A DNA stretch of 64,000 nt from Cylindrotheca closterium. Its lineage: Eukaryota; Bacillariophyta; Bacillariophyceae; Bacillariales; Bacillariaceae. Below, one piece after another: positions 49,904-60,936 of the stretch (position 1 is the stretch's first letter; every line of letters starts with the position of its first letter). The position numbers and the translations under genes were made by a program. Below the pieces are notes generated by a model that did no database searches, was not told the DNA's origin, and worked only from the letters and a program-made list of their open reading frames with translations. The DNA lies in contig CAKOGP040001770.1 of NCBI GenBank assembly GCA_933822405.4, positions 248,001 to 312,000 of the forward strand, in the 5' to 3' direction.

Positions 49904-52186
49904 ATGCCAAGACACATCATTGAAAGCAGCGAGGTTTTCTGTTCCGAAGAATTGGGCAATGACAGTCCAACATTTTCTCATCCACAGATCCATCAGATTC
50001 TCAAAACCATTTATCAGAAATCGGCAGATGACATGGAATTACGCCAAGAAAACAAGCAATTCATGGATACCCTCCATCTATTCTTGGAATGCAAGGCGAA
50101 GATGGATGCCAAATGCGATGAAATGGAGGACATTCGACCTCTTCAGGATTGTGATTTGATGGTCGTGGTGGACGACTTTGAACTCGAGACGAATACGTAC
50201 AATACCAAGTATCAGCAACAATCCATGACGGGGATAGCAGTCAAGGACTTTTCCGAGCTCTATGATGCCGCAAAAAAAGCTCGTCCCATCTTTTGCACCC
50301 AACTGGAGGATTTTGTACGAGAGTTTTGTCATTCCGTTGGTGCTAAAGATGGCGAAAGCATTGTTTTGGATATATCTGGCCTAAAAAGTGCAGGCCGTGC
50401 CGTGGAAAAGGCAACAAAGGATTATGAAAGGCACCTCCCTGGACCAGCTGCATCTTGGCTGTATGATGTGGTCCGTGGCAGCATTACTTTTGTCTCCAGC
50501 GATCATTTGCGACAGTTTGTCGAGACAATCGAAAACAACGACTTTTTTATCATTGTCCAATCCAAGAATCGATTTCAAAAACCAGCCTTTACTGGATACC
50601 GTGATTGGTGTCTGCACATTCAAATGGACACAGGGCTAGGGTTTCGGCATATTTGCGAGCTACAGCTTCATTGCCAAGCAGTCAAGGACTTGAGCGTGGA
50701 ACTTGGATCGTATGCCTACTATGAATACTTTAGATGTTATTTTGGTGATACTGACCGCAACTTGGACGACCGAGTAGAAGAGCTAACGATGATTGCCACA
50801 GGGAAAAAGTACAATGTCTCCATTCTGGATTCTTTTATGAGAGATACTGCGAATGTGGACCGTCTCAAGCGTCTTTCCCATTTGTTTCATTGTCGCTTGG
50901 CCGAATACGAGATTGCAGCCAAATTGGAATGCCACATTCTAGTGGGTGCCAAAGTCTGCGAAGTTGCGGACTCTCACCAACGCCTGGGTGAAATTCTCAT
51001 GAAGCAAGGGCTTTTGGAAGAAGCGAAATGGATGCACGAGACGGCATTGCAGATCCGCTCGGAAACGGTGGGGGTGAAGCATAAGCTCGTGGCTTCCTCG
51101 TATAGCCATTTGGGATTAGTGTTTGAAAAGGAAGGCCAGACCTATACTGCGATGTCCATGCACAACAAAGCCCTGCGCATCCGCTTGGAAACTGTGGGCA
51201 AACAGCATGTCCTGGTGGCGTCTTCCTACCACAAGCTCGGAGCAATCTATGAAAATCTTGGACGATTACAAGACGCCAAATCCATGTATCAAAAGGCACT
51301 TGAGACTCGTTTGGATACTTTGGGCGACAAAGACTTGTCCGTGGCCATTTCGCACAGCAACATTGCGGGGGTGCTGGAGCAACAGGGGTCGTATGAGGAA
51401 GCCTTGGTGTCTCACAAGCACGCGCTGCAAATACGACGAGAATTGTTTGGTGACAAACACAGATCCGTGGCCTACTCGTTGAACAAAATTGGGGGAGTCT
51501 TGAAAGAAATGGAACAGTACCAAGAGGCCACATCCATGCACCAACAGGCATTGGATATCCAGCTGGACATCTTTGGAGAAAAAAATCCCTCTGTCGCCAC
51601 TTCGTACAGCAATCTTGGGGCCATTCTGATACGCCAGGCGAAATATGACGAGGCGAAAGTAGTGCATGAGAATGCATTGCGGATCCGATTGGAAACACTG
51701 GGAGATAAGCACATATCGGTCGCCAACTCCTATAGTACTCTGGGGGTCATCTTGGTGAAACAGAGACAATATGAAGAGGGAAGAATAATGCATGATCATG
51801 CACTTCGGATACGCCTAGAAATGCTTGGGGAAAAGCATGTATCGGTTGCCTCGTCTTATCACTGTCTTGGTGTGGTTCTAGAGAAACAAGGAGAGTACAA
51901 AGAAGCCGAAAGAATGCACAAGAAAGCTCTTGATATTCGTTCAGAGATTCTAGGGGAACACCACAGCACCGTTTCAACCTCTTCCAAAAGACTAAACATC
52001 GTTTTGGAGAAACAAGAAGTTGATGAGAATAGGCCCAGTGAGTCGAAGCGTACAGCTTCAATGATTCGGTCAACTGTGACAGCATCATACAACTGCTTTC
52101 GTTCCGTTCTAAAGAAGCCAAAGCAAATGCCAAAAGAGACTAGCGCAATAGCACGCCGAAACGGACGGCGGGTGAGTGCAAAGTAG
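49904..52186 (+). CDS. RelA/SpoT-like nucleotidyltransferase fused to a TPR array
   Basis: 760 aa, start ATG 49904; the frame upstream lacks an ATG. Residues about 60-290 resemble the RelA/SpoT synthetase fold: DVVRGSITF near 187 (the Asp that holds Mg), KNRFQKPAFTGYRDWCLHIQ near 222 and CELQLH near 251 (the catalytic Glu region). Such domains make (p)ppGpp or related alarmones. Residues about 355-695 are eight or nine kinesin-light-chain-type TPRs of 42 residues (SSYSHLGLVFEKEG, with ALRIRLETLG linkers). No HD hydrolase domain and no targeting peptide are seen. Activity is inferred; the domain could instead be a degenerate nucleotidyltransferase used as a scaffold. Confidence 0.7.
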   Translation: MPRHIIESSEVFCSEELGNDSPTFSHPQIHQILKTIYQKSADDMELRQENKQFMDTLHLFLECKAKMDAKCDEMEDIRPLQDCDLMVVVDDFELETNTYNTKYQQQSMTGIAVKDFSELYDAAKKARPIFCTQLEDFVREFCHSVGAKDGESIVLDISGLKSAGRAVEKATKDYERHLPGPAASWLYDVVRGSITFVSSDHLRQFVETIENNDFFIIVQSKNRFQKPAFTGYRDWCLHIQMDTGLGFRHICELQLHCQAVKDLSVELGSYAYYEYFRCYFGDTDRNLDDRVEELTMIATGKKYNVSILDSFMRDTANVDRLKRLSHLFHCRLAEYEIAAKLECHILVGAKVCEVADSHQRLGEILMKQGLLEEAKWMHETALQIRSETVGVKHKLVASSYSHLGLVFEKEGQTYTAMSMHNKALRIRLETVGKQHVLVASSYHKLGAIYENLGRLQDAKSMYQKALETRLDTLGDKDLSVAISHSNIAGVLEQQGSYEEALVSHKHALQIRRELFGDKHRSVAYSLNKIGGVLKEMEQYQEATSMHQQALDIQLDIFGEKNPSVATSYSNLGAILIRQAKYDEAKVVHENALRIRLETLGDKHISVANSYSTLGVILVKQRQYEEGRIMHDHALRIRLEMLGEKHVSVASSYHCLGVVLEKQGEYKEAERMHKKALDIRSEILGEHHSTVSTSSKRLNIVLEKQEVDENRPSESKRTASMIRSTVTASYNCFRSVLKKPKQMPKETSAIARRNGRRVSAK

Positions 52187-52661
52187 ATACATGATAGATA
52201 TAGTAACGAACCATCGGATACTTTTTGTATCATTTCAATTTGATCGTTACGCATACTCTACTCTAGCAATTCAACTCCAACGACTAATTCATAATCGGAA
52301 AAGAAAAATGATGATATGTTGATAGACTCAAATCGACCAGTTGCAATAAAGTGGGCTATCATTGCCTACAAGTAGCATCGAGGGTCAAGGAATGACTGCG
52401 AAGACAGTGTAATGTGATCGATTGCTATATTAGAAAATCATCGTCCCCATCGCAAGCCAAGCAAGAGTATTCCTGCCCCGAGTGTTCGAATGAGTCGCGG
52501 TGGAACATGGTAGTTGGACCGCTCGGATGTATGTACGGACAGTTACGACGCTGTCTATTACAACGACCATAAAAGATACGAATAAGGATGCATTTCAAGT
52601 TAAGATATTCATTCATTCAACAACCAAAAGGGAAGAATAAACACTTGTACAGCATTGAAAG
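52187..52661. other. Spacer, no supported gene
   Basis: AT-rich. A short part (52350-52385, around CTATCATTGCCTAC) recalls the repeat core at 41400 and 43143 but is too diverged to call. Confidence 0.45.
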
Positions 52662-54098
52662 ATGCAGGCGAGTGTAATGTACCGTTTCCAAGGTAATGAG
52701 GGAGAAGAAATACCGCCAAGCGTTCAAGCACTGACCTTCAATCCTGGCATTCAGGAATTGCACAACGAATTGTGCTTCCATCGTGAGTTCTTGAGGGAAG
52801 TATCGTTCCCCGAAGGACTAATCAAGATTGGAAATGAGGTTTTTGCTTACTGCAAGAGCTTGTTGGTGATAAATGTTTGCAGCACAGTGCAATCCATCGG
52901 AGAAAAAGCATTTATTTACTGTGAACTCTTGACGACAGTGGTGTTTGAAGAGTCTTTGTCATCGCCCCATCGGCTAAAGACAATTGACGGTTGGGCTTTC
53001 TATGGCTGTCGTTCGCTGGAACGACTCAAGATTCCATCGTCTGTGAACATGATTGGCGATCGTGCCTTTCAGAACTGCGACGCCTTGGTCGAAGCAATTC
53101 TATCCAATGCTGCCATCACGGAGGTTCCCGATATGGGGTTCGCCAGTTGTTCTTCCTTACAAACTGTGAGCCTGCCAAAGACAATAGAGCGTATCGGTAT
53201 CGGTTCGTTCGGTGACTGCCATTCTTTGGTTACCGTGATGCTTCCCCTGGATTTCCAGCCAATCAAGCTTACAACCAGATCCTTCGGTCGCTGCAAATCT
53301 CTGGTGAACCTTGTGCTTCCGCAAGGGTCCACGGCCGAATCAAAACCGTTTCTGCACTCGTTTCAGAAATGTCCACTATTGCAAGATCGCTTCGGTGAAG
53401 AAGCAGATATTATTGCCGCCGGTTTGGTACGCCGGTTCGAAAGGTTCCCCATGCACAAACTGTGCTATGACCATTCCTCGACCACTGCCCAGATGCTTCG
53501 ACTGGCGTACAGCATGGAGGACCACGGAGCGCTCGTGGATCAATTTGGAATGACTCCCATGCACGTCCTCTTTTCCACAACAATCAATCCAAGTCAAGAT
53601 CTGCTCCAAGCCCTTCTCGAAACGTTCCCAAGCCATATTCTAAACTTGGAAGATGCCAATGACAAACGACCATGGGACTACCTAATGGCCAACTGGAATG
53701 AAACAAATAAATCGCTGCTTCAGATGATTCTTTCAACATGGGTACTAGATCCACTGAATCGTTGGGATACTCCTGCATCTTGGATGGGAGCCATGCAAAG
53801 TAGAATTCAAACGATACTGCTTGCCGAAGCCGACACGGAACAGAGGATAACTTTTTGCACGGAAACGTATGAAATCTTCAAACAGCTGGAAACAATGGAA
53901 GCGACGTCGATATTGGAGATGGCATTATGGAAAGGAAAACTAAAGTCTGGTTGGAGCAGCAATGATGATGATAATGCCACCAAGAGACAGGCTCTAGATC
54001 GAGAAGGGTGCCGAGTTGCCTGTGGGTCTAATTTTGTAATTCCAAAGGTAGTGCAGTTCTTGGACATTTCTTCTGAATATGTTCTCCAAAGAAACTGA
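52662..54098 (+). CDS. BspA-type leucine-rich repeat protein
   Basis: 478 aa, start ATG 52662, one exon. Residues about 20-230 are BspA/LRR_5 repeats (LIKIGNEVFAYCKSL, TIDGWAFYGCRSLERLKIPSS, RIGIGSFGDCHSL). The C-terminal 240 residues match a diatom-specific extension: HKLCYD near 265, ALVDQFGMTPMHVLFSTT (an ankyrin-like turn), RPWDYLMAN and a helical end. No signal peptide or membrane segment. Large families of this kind exist in diatoms; proposed roles are protein binding, and no partner is evident here. Confidence 0.8.
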   Translation: MQASVMYRFQGNEGEEIPPSVQALTFNPGIQELHNELCFHREFLREVSFPEGLIKIGNEVFAYCKSLLVINVCSTVQSIGEKAFIYCELLTTVVFEESLSSPHRLKTIDGWAFYGCRSLERLKIPSSVNMIGDRAFQNCDALVEAILSNAAITEVPDMGFASCSSLQTVSLPKTIERIGIGSFGDCHSLVTVMLPLDFQPIKLTTRSFGRCKSLVNLVLPQGSTAESKPFLHSFQKCPLLQDRFGEEADIIAAGLVRRFERFPMHKLCYDHSSTTAQMLRLAYSMEDHGALVDQFGMTPMHVLFSTTINPSQDLLQALLETFPSHILNLEDANDKRPWDYLMANWNETNKSLLQMILSTWVLDPLNRWDTPASWMGAMQSRIQTILLAEADTEQRITFCTETYEIFKQLETMEATSILEMALWKGKLKSGWSSNDDDNATKRQALDREGCRVACGSNFVIPKVVQFLDISSEYVLQRN

Positions 54099-54182
54099 AG
54101 ACTGGATTGATTTTGCTTTAATTTTTTAAAGGTCTTTCGTCTTTCGTCATTCTCGTACCAGTACTAGTAGCAACTCCCTCTA

Positions 54183-56747
54183 TTATTTCTTGGTCAAGCC
54201 CAATTGATCCAACAAGAAGGAATAATCAATGGATAATTCCTTCAAGTACTTGTATCGGTCACTAGCACTAAAGTGCCCAGCACTCATGTCCATTTTGAGG
54301 CAGACCACATTATTTCCTTCTGGATTGGCATGTCTCAGAGTCGCCGCAAACTTGGTGGGTTCCCAAAATTGAACGCGAGGGTCGTGGAGACCACCCGTCA
54401 ACCAACAACTGGGGTACTGAACACCAGGTTGAACATTCGTCATGGGATTGTAATCCATCATGTACTGAAAGTATTTCTTTTCGTTGGGATTGCCCCATTC
54501 CACCCACTCGGCCGAGGTGAGGGGAATAGAAGCATCAATCATGGTACCAACGACATCGACAAAGGGGACTCCGAGAATGGCACATCGAAACAATTCCGGA
54601 GCTTGATTGATGGACGAACCAATCAACATGCCACCCGCACTGCGACCTTCACAGCTGAGCAATGCTGGAGTGGTCCAATTGTCCACCAAAAAGCGAGCAA
54701 TGTCCACAAAGTCGTTAAACGTATTTTTCTTGCAAAGGAATTTGGCTCCATTGGGTTCTTCGTACCACTGTCGACCCATTTCACCACCTCCACGAATGTG
54801 GGCAATAACATAAATCATGCCTCTCTCCAAGAGTGGCAATCGAGTGGAATCAAAGTCAGCCTCGCAACACGAACCATAACTTCCATATCCATACAAATGA
54901 ATGGGGACCTTTTCTCCAGCCTTGGCTTTTTCCATGACATCTTTGCGGTAAACAATGCTAATTGGGACTTCAGTGGTTCCATCTCTCGAGAGAACAGTGC
55001 GTCGGTCACAGCCATAGACTTCCTTATCGTAGCCTGGGACCTCCTTTTCTTTCAGGACAGTACGATCATCTGCGGGAGCCGCCAAGGAAATTTCCATGGT
55101 TTGGGGTGGAGTCACCAAGGAATCGTATCCAATGGCAATCTTGTCTGTTTCAAACTCGTAATGAGCACCCAATCCGACATCGTGAGCCGGCTCATCAAAT
55201 TCGAGTCGTTGAAGTTGCTTGGCCGATGGATTATAAATCCAAACTCGTGGAATACCCTCTTGACGTCCTTCCACTACTACATGAGAATTGAGAACAGTGA
55301 CCGAGTCCAATGCCTTGTCGTAGCTTCCATCAAAGATGGCTTCACCCTTGTCGTCCAAGACCAACTCCCACTTGTCCGCCGTATTGGCCTTGGCATCGGT
55401 CGTCATGAGCTTCATGTTGGGAGTTCCACCCACATTGGTCCAAACGTACCACTTGCCATGCCCATGTTCAACTTCGTACAAGACCTTGTTGCGTCGTGGA
55501 GCGATACATTGCATTTCTTGGTCCAAGGAATCCGTTGGAAGGAACCATGCCTCGGAGGTTTCCGAACTAGCCGTTTCAAAGAAAAGATATTTTCCATCGA
55601 GAGATTTGCTGGCATGAGACCAGTAAATATCGTCTCTTTCTTCCTTCAAAAGACGTTCCTTGGGCTTTGCATCTTGCCAGTTTTGTCGGAGCCACAACTT
55701 GTCGGGACGGTGTTGATCATCCATGGTCATGTAAAAGAGCGATTTCTCGTCCGCTGCCCACACCACGTTTCCACTAGTAGCCAAGAGTTCCTTGTCTTCC
55801 CCATCGAGTTTGTAGAGTGGAGCATCTTCTCCCGTCTTCAAATCACGAATGTACACTTGGTAAATCTCATCTCCCGTGAAATCCACAGCATAGGCCAAGT
55901 GTGTTTGAGAAGGCGATATGCTAGCGGCACCCAACGAACAATATGGCTTGTCCTTCCCCAGAATGTTTTGGTCTAGGTAGACTTCTTCTCCCTCCAAAAT
56001 GGGAGATTCGGCAGATCCATCCCACTTGATGGACAAGGTAGCATCCTTTGCCTTTGGTGCTCGGCAATATTGCTTGTACGACTTGCCTTGAAAAGTACGA
56101 GTATAATACCAATAATCCCCCCGTGGTCGTGGCGTAGTGTAGTCTGTTTCCTGAATGCTCGACAAGAATTCTTGGTACAATTCCTTTTGTAGTGGCTCCA
56201 AATGTTTGATGCAGGCTTGAGTGTACTCATTTTCCGCCTTCAAATGGTCCAACACTTCTTGATTGTCTCGCTTGTCGGAACGCATCCAACCATACGGATC
56301 AGAAACTGGCATGTTAGGATCCAAGAGCTCTTCGGTGGATTCTTCCGACTGACGGGGCAAGGCTTCGTCCCAATCGTTCGGAGCCACACCCGCCAGAACG
56401 ACACGATCTTCTTCGCGGCGGGGGACGGGTGGTGCCGCATTAGTAGTTGCAGTAGCAGTAGCAGTAGTAGTAGACATGGCCAAACAGTGTCTTGAAAATA
56501 GCTGTTGTTGTTGTTGTTGTTGCTGTTGTTGTCTCAGGGAATGATTGCGATTATTATTCGGTGTGAGTGGTGACAGAGCTTGCGCAAACAGACTTGATGT
56601 GCTACGATGATTGTAATTATTAATAAAAAGACGACGACTTTTGCTAGAAGCCGAGAGAGCAGATTTCCAAATCGTTGTAATGGTGACCAAAAGTAGAATG
56701 GATTTCAAAGGAGATGAGGCAATGAAAGTTGATGAAAGCCGAGGCAT
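54183..56747 (-). CDS. Oligopeptidase B (S9A serine peptidase)
   Basis: 854 aa, start ATG 56747; the extended frame above it uses TTG. The N-terminus has a hydrophobic segment (SILLLVTITTIWKSAL) and a polyGln run near residues 72-82, suggesting organelle or secretory targeting. A seven-bladed propeller region precedes the alpha/beta-hydrolase domain. The catalytic Ser is in EGRSAGGMLIG, Asp in GGLHDPRV and His in SAGHFSASDRYK. Oligopeptidase B cuts small peptides after Arg or Lys. All triad residues are present and the frame is intact. It is divergent from pirin, sharing 370 bp. Confidence 0.9.
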   Translation of the reverse strand: MPRLSSTFIASSPLKSILLLVTITTIWKSALSASSKSRRLFINNYNHRSTSSLFAQALSPLTPNNNRNHSLRQQQQQQQQQQLFSRHCLAMSTTTATATATTNAAPPVPRREEDRVVLAGVAPNDWDEALPRQSEESTEELLDPNMPVSDPYGWMRSDKRDNQEVLDHLKAENEYTQACIKHLEPLQKELYQEFLSSIQETDYTTPRPRGDYWYYTRTFQGKSYKQYCRAPKAKDATLSIKWDGSAESPILEGEEVYLDQNILGKDKPYCSLGAASISPSQTHLAYAVDFTGDEIYQVYIRDLKTGEDAPLYKLDGEDKELLATSGNVVWAADEKSLFYMTMDDQHRPDKLWLRQNWQDAKPKERLLKEERDDIYWSHASKSLDGKYLFFETASSETSEAWFLPTDSLDQEMQCIAPRRNKVLYEVEHGHGKWYVWTNVGGTPNMKLMTTDAKANTADKWELVLDDKGEAIFDGSYDKALDSVTVLNSHVVVEGRQEGIPRVWIYNPSAKQLQRLEFDEPAHDVGLGAHYEFETDKIAIGYDSLVTPPQTMEISLAAPADDRTVLKEKEVPGYDKEVYGCDRRTVLSRDGTTEVPISIVYRKDVMEKAKAGEKVPIHLYGYGSYGSCCEADFDSTRLPLLERGMIYVIAHIRGGGEMGRQWYEEPNGAKFLCKKNTFNDFVDIARFLVDNWTTPALLSCEGRSAGGMLIGSSINQAPELFRCAILGVPFVDVVGTMIDASIPLTSAEWVEWGNPNEKKYFQYMMDYNPMTNVQPGVQYPSCWLTGGLHDPRVQFWEPTKFAATLRHANPEGNNVVCLKMDMSAGHFSASDRYKYLKELSIDYSFLLDQLGLTKK

Positions 56748-57117
56748 ATCCAAACAGATTATTGTGAGTTGTTACAGTATGTCGTCTCTCTTTGTTCGGA
56801 TGAGTTCCTTTGATGTCTGCCCTTGACTCCTTCGACTTCATTGAATTAAAGGTTTGGGGCACCAATTTCGGGGGAATCTTTTTCCTTCTGTTCCAAGATG
56901 TTCGGATGCGGAATTTCAGAAAACCATCCATCAAAACAAGATACAGTATACAGTATATCATCGTGCTTCCCATCAGATACTCACATTTTCACTAACTGCG
57001 ATAGAAAAAGGTAGCGGATTCATTCATTCATCCAAGGGAATAAAGCATTTACTACGGAACAACACAACACAAAACACAACTCACTTCCAACAACAACAAC
57101 AACAACAACATTCACAC
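56748..57117. promoter_or_regulatory. Divergent oligopeptidase B / pirin spacer
   Basis: A 370-bp shared promoter region. It contains ATACAGTATACAGTATATC (56940-56958) and, next to the pirin start, a (CAA)n run at 57089-57110 that would lie in the pirin 5' UTR. Regulation is inferred only from position. Confidence 0.4.
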
Positions 57118-58143
57118 ATGAAATCCATTTCTTCCAAAACCTCACTCATGGGAGTCCGCATGGTCCGCAAACAAGGCATCACTCATCCCTTTGGCGATCA
57201 TCGATCCGTCAATCAAGCCTTTCCAGCCGCCATTCCTTCCAAAGCGAGTGATCCATTTTTAATGTGCGATTACTTTGCCATGATGGAAGGGAATGGTCCC
57301 GTCCAAGATCCTGATGATTTTCCAGTCGGTTGGCATCCTCATCGTGGTTTTGATATTGCGTCGTACCTCAAGAGTGGAACTGGTAGGCATGGGGATTCCT
57401 TGGGGAATCGAGAAACTTTCGAGACACCTGGGATGCAATGGATGAGCACGGGATCGGGGGTCGAACATGCCGAAGGAGGAGCGACGGAAAAGGGAATCTT
57501 TATGCGTGGCTTTCAAATTTGGATCAATGTACCGTCCCAACACAAAATGGACGACCCCAAGTATGGAACGGTCCCCTCGCAAGATTTGCCATTGGTCAAG
57601 CTGACTGCTGATGAAGGTGAAAATGCCACGGCTCGTGTGTTGGCGGGCAATCTGTTGGGGGCCAAGGGACCCTTTGCCACGGTGCAGCCCGTGGAAATGG
57701 TCGACTTTGAATTGTCGCCCAATGCCATTGTGGAATTTGATATTGGATCCAACATGGATACGGCCATGCTGTATGTCTACCAAGGTAGTTTGAAGGATTT
57801 GAATGGCAAGGGCAAAGTCGGAGAAGGGTTTATTTGCCTTTTGGATGCGGATTTGGACATGGACACCAAACGGGCGATCCGGTTGGAAGCAGCACCCGAC
57901 GAGGAAATAGAAGAAAATGGTGACGGCGAGCCAAAGAAAGTGGGAGTCATGCTCTTTGCTGGAAAGAAACTAAATGAAGAAATTGCTTGGCATGGACCCA
58001 TCGTCATGAATACCCAACAAGAGGTGAGAGAGACTTTGATGGAATTGCGAATGGGTCAATTTCCTCCGAATCGAGTACCATGGGACTACAAACGGTTGAG
58101 TGAATTTCCACACGCTGCCGCCGAAGAAAAGAGTGAGTTGTAG
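57118..58143 (+). CDS. Pirin family protein
   Basis: 341 aa, start ATG 57118. It matches pirins, cupin-fold proteins with one metal ion. WHPHRGFDIASYLKSG gives the first His pair; MQWMSTGSGVEHAEGG gives the later His and Glu ligands. Pirins act as transcription cofactors or quercetin 2,3-dioxygenases depending on the organism, so the activity here is open. The length exceeds bacterial pirins (about 230-290 aa) mainly through an acidic insert near EEIEENGDGEPKK. The frame is intact. Confidence 0.9.
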   Translation: MKSISSKTSLMGVRMVRKQGITHPFGDHRSVNQAFPAAIPSKASDPFLMCDYFAMMEGNGPVQDPDDFPVGWHPHRGFDIASYLKSGTGRHGDSLGNRETFETPGMQWMSTGSGVEHAEGGATEKGIFMRGFQIWINVPSQHKMDDPKYGTVPSQDLPLVKLTADEGENATARVLAGNLLGAKGPFATVQPVEMVDFELSPNAIVEFDIGSNMDTAMLYVYQGSLKDLNGKGKVGEGFICLLDADLDMDTKRAIRLEAAPDEEIEENGDGEPKKVGVMLFAGKKLNEEIAWHGPIVMNTQQEVRETLMELRMGQFPPNRVPWDYKRLSEFPHAAAEEKSEL

Positions 58144-58376
58144 TAATCAAGCTACACTGTCGAAGACATTCATTATGGCTGCTGCTTGTTGCTTGCTAGC
58201 TAGGAGTATGTGAGCTAGAGCTAGAGAACCACAGAGACCCCAGCGCAAGTTCCATAGATAACAATGTACTACTAGTATTACTTATTGTATGCAAAGAACC
58301 ATTGTTTCCTATGGAACAGAGTAAATTTCGTCATCTACTGTAGCCCCCATGCAACATCACCAGTCTTTAGTTTACT

Positions 58377-60490
58377 TTACTTGCCGTCAGTATCTGGTCG
58401 TAACAGTGGGAATGCAATAACATCACGAATGGAAGGAGCATTGGTCAAGAGCATGATCAAACGATCGATACCAATACCCAATCCCCCAGTTGGTGGCATT
58501 CCTTGTTCCAAAGCTTGCAAGAATTCTTCGTCGACATCGCAGGCCTCTTCGTCTCCAGCTGCCTTCTTCTCGGCTTGTGCTTCAAATCGGGCTCTTTGGT
58601 CTATTGGGTCGGTCAATTCGCTAAAGGAGTTGGCATGCTCTCGGCCGACAGCAAAGAGTTCAAACCGTTCCACCAGTCCGGGCTTGGTGCGGTGAGGTTT
58701 GGCCAAGGGACTCACTTCGACGGGATAGTCAATCACAAAGGTGGGTTGAATCAACTTTGGCTCGCATAATTCTTCAAAGCAAACGTTCAGGACTTCGCCA
58801 ACAGTCTTGAGGCCTTCGACTCCGGGAACACCAGCAGCACCGGCGGCAGCCTTGGCCTTGACCAAGGATTCGGGATCTTCCAAATCCAAACTAGCAAAGT
58901 CGAAATCAGGGATTTGTTCCTTGACAACATCGTGCATGGTCACTCGTCTCCATGGGCGTTCGAAACTAACAGTGTGCTCTCCGTATGGCAGTTCGAGTCC
59001 ACCACAGACTTCCTCAGCAATGGCTGAAAGAGAGGAAAGAAGAAAAAAAAAGAAAAAAAGTCAGCGAATTATTCTGAACCATCTGCAATCTGTTAGTCTG
59101 CAAGGTCAATACTTACAGCAAACCAAATGTTCAGTCAAGTCCATCATATCATCATAATCGGCATAAGCTTGGTAGAGTTCAATCGAGGTGAATTCTGGAT
59201 TGTGTCGTGTCGAGATACCTTCGTTTCGAAAAATGCGGCCCAATTCGTACACTCGCTCGAATCCACCAATAATGAGACGTTTCAAATGCAATTCAGTAGC
59301 AATACGGAGGGTCAAGTCCATATCCATCGAGTTGTGAAAGGTTTCAAAAGGCTTGGCTTCGGCACCCCCACTTTGGGAATGAAGAACGGGAGTCTCGATT
59401 TCCAAAAAGCCCATGTCGTCAAGCATTCGGCGCATCATGGAAGTAATCTTGGCTCTCTTTTTGAAGGTTTCGCGGACCTCAGGATTCACAATCAAGTCTA
59501 CGTGTCGGGAACGATAACGCTTGGTGATGTCTTGCAGTCCGTGGAATTTATCAGGAAGTGGCAAGATGGACTTGGTCAACATCTTCCACTCCTTGGCATA
59601 AACAGTCAACTCTCCCTTATCAGTACGTCTGACGGTTCCTCGCACACCGATAATATCACCTCCATCCGTAAAGTCTTTGATTCCCTGCAAAAGTTATAGG
59701 AATGACCAAAATCACATTCATCATTTAGCGATTCTTGACAGCACCAACACACTCAATGTCACGGTATTCTGAACGCAAATCTTACCTTGAATGTATCTCC
59801 TAGTCGTGCCTTATCGAACTGAAGCTGGATGGTTCCAGTTTCGTCTTGGAGTGTGAAAAAGGCAAGCTTTCCAAAGACTCGACGTGTCATGATTCTACCA
59901 GCAACGGCAACATCAGATTCTTCATCTTCTTCACCGCCTTCTAGTTTTCCATCGTACTCTGCTACCAGCTGAGCTGCCGATCGAGTCTGATCAAATGTGT
60001 ATTCAAATGGCTCAATATTTGCTTCCCTCATGGCATCGATCTTGGACAGTCGATTCAATCTCAATTCCGACTCGGACATCTCTTCTACCTTCTTTGGAGG
60101 TGCCTTTTTCTGGGGTGGGGCCTTCTTTTGCTTGGGTGGTTTCTTTTCCTTTTTTGGCTTTTCTTGTGCGTCTTCGGGGAGTTGGGCCTTGAGTGCCAAC
60201 AATTCTTGAATGTGAGGTGCAAGATCGGCCTTTTCGATGCCACCTTCCTTGAGCTCACGAATCTCGTTTCCCTTGGCGGTGATCTTTTCATTTAGTGCAT
60301 CCAAGTCTGCAGTACTGCTGAATAATCGCAAATTGTTATTGTTCCTGGAATGCTGGAAAGCAACTCTGGTAGATAAGGGAGCAGAAGCAACAATCTTGGC
60401 TGGTTGAAAGGCGGCAGTGTTGGAGAAGGCACGGGCCTGTTGTCTGGCGACCATCGTCGCCAAGAATAGTCTCATGATATATCTTGCCAT
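58377..60490 (-). CDS. KARS: Lysyl-tRNA synthetase, class II, organellar, with WHEP domain
   Basis: Exons 60490-59786, 59684-59117 and 59023-58377 give 639 aa with GT-AG introns. The presequence (residues 1-59, [10 protein letters not shown]) suggests plastid and/or mitochondrial import. Residues about 63-105 fit a WHEP tRNA-binding motif ([25 protein letters not shown]), followed by a Lys/Pro-rich linker. Then come the OB-fold anticodon domain ([20 protein letters not shown]) and class II catalytic motifs: motif 1 near IETPVL, motif 2 [18 protein letters not shown], motif 3 GLGIGIDRL. It charges tRNA-Lys. It shares a divergent 446-bp spacer with the DnaJ gene. Confidence 0.88.
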
Positions 60491-60936
60491 TCCTTTTTCT
60501 CAGTAGATATAAATGTAGAATAAAGTCACTTTTGTGAAAGAGACGGTGCTGTCTTGTGTTATATTAGACTGTGAACTTGGAGTACAACTGAATTGCACAG
60601 AGTTATTTGATGGATATGATGAGGTTTCTTCGTCACGACGAAGGATTTTCAATTTATTTTTGATGGCTCTGACAACCGTGCGCGTCGGTCGAACGATTCG
60701 ACTGCGTAGACACTGTAAACTTCGTACATTCGACGCTCATCTCATCATCCATCATCTCGTTATTACTGCAACAATAATACAAGTACCAAACATCAAAACG
60801 GATTCCAAGCCGCGCAAGTCAAAGCATTGCTCCAAACTTGATCCTTGCACATCATAAAACCAGTTAGCTACCTCTACTGTACATTTATAGAATCAGCAAC
60901 TCGTGAAACGACAACAATTTACAGAAATAAATCACC
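60491..60936. promoter_or_regulatory. Divergent LysRS / DnaJ spacer
   Basis: A 446-bp shared upstream region. No tRNA, clear box motif or coding frame was found. An open plus-strand frame at 60534-60857 has no domain. Confidence 0.35.

Noticed and set aside
54273..55976. Long plus-strand frame of 567 codons
   Set aside because: Antisense shadow of the oligopeptidase B gene, whose catalytic motifs are all on the minus strand.
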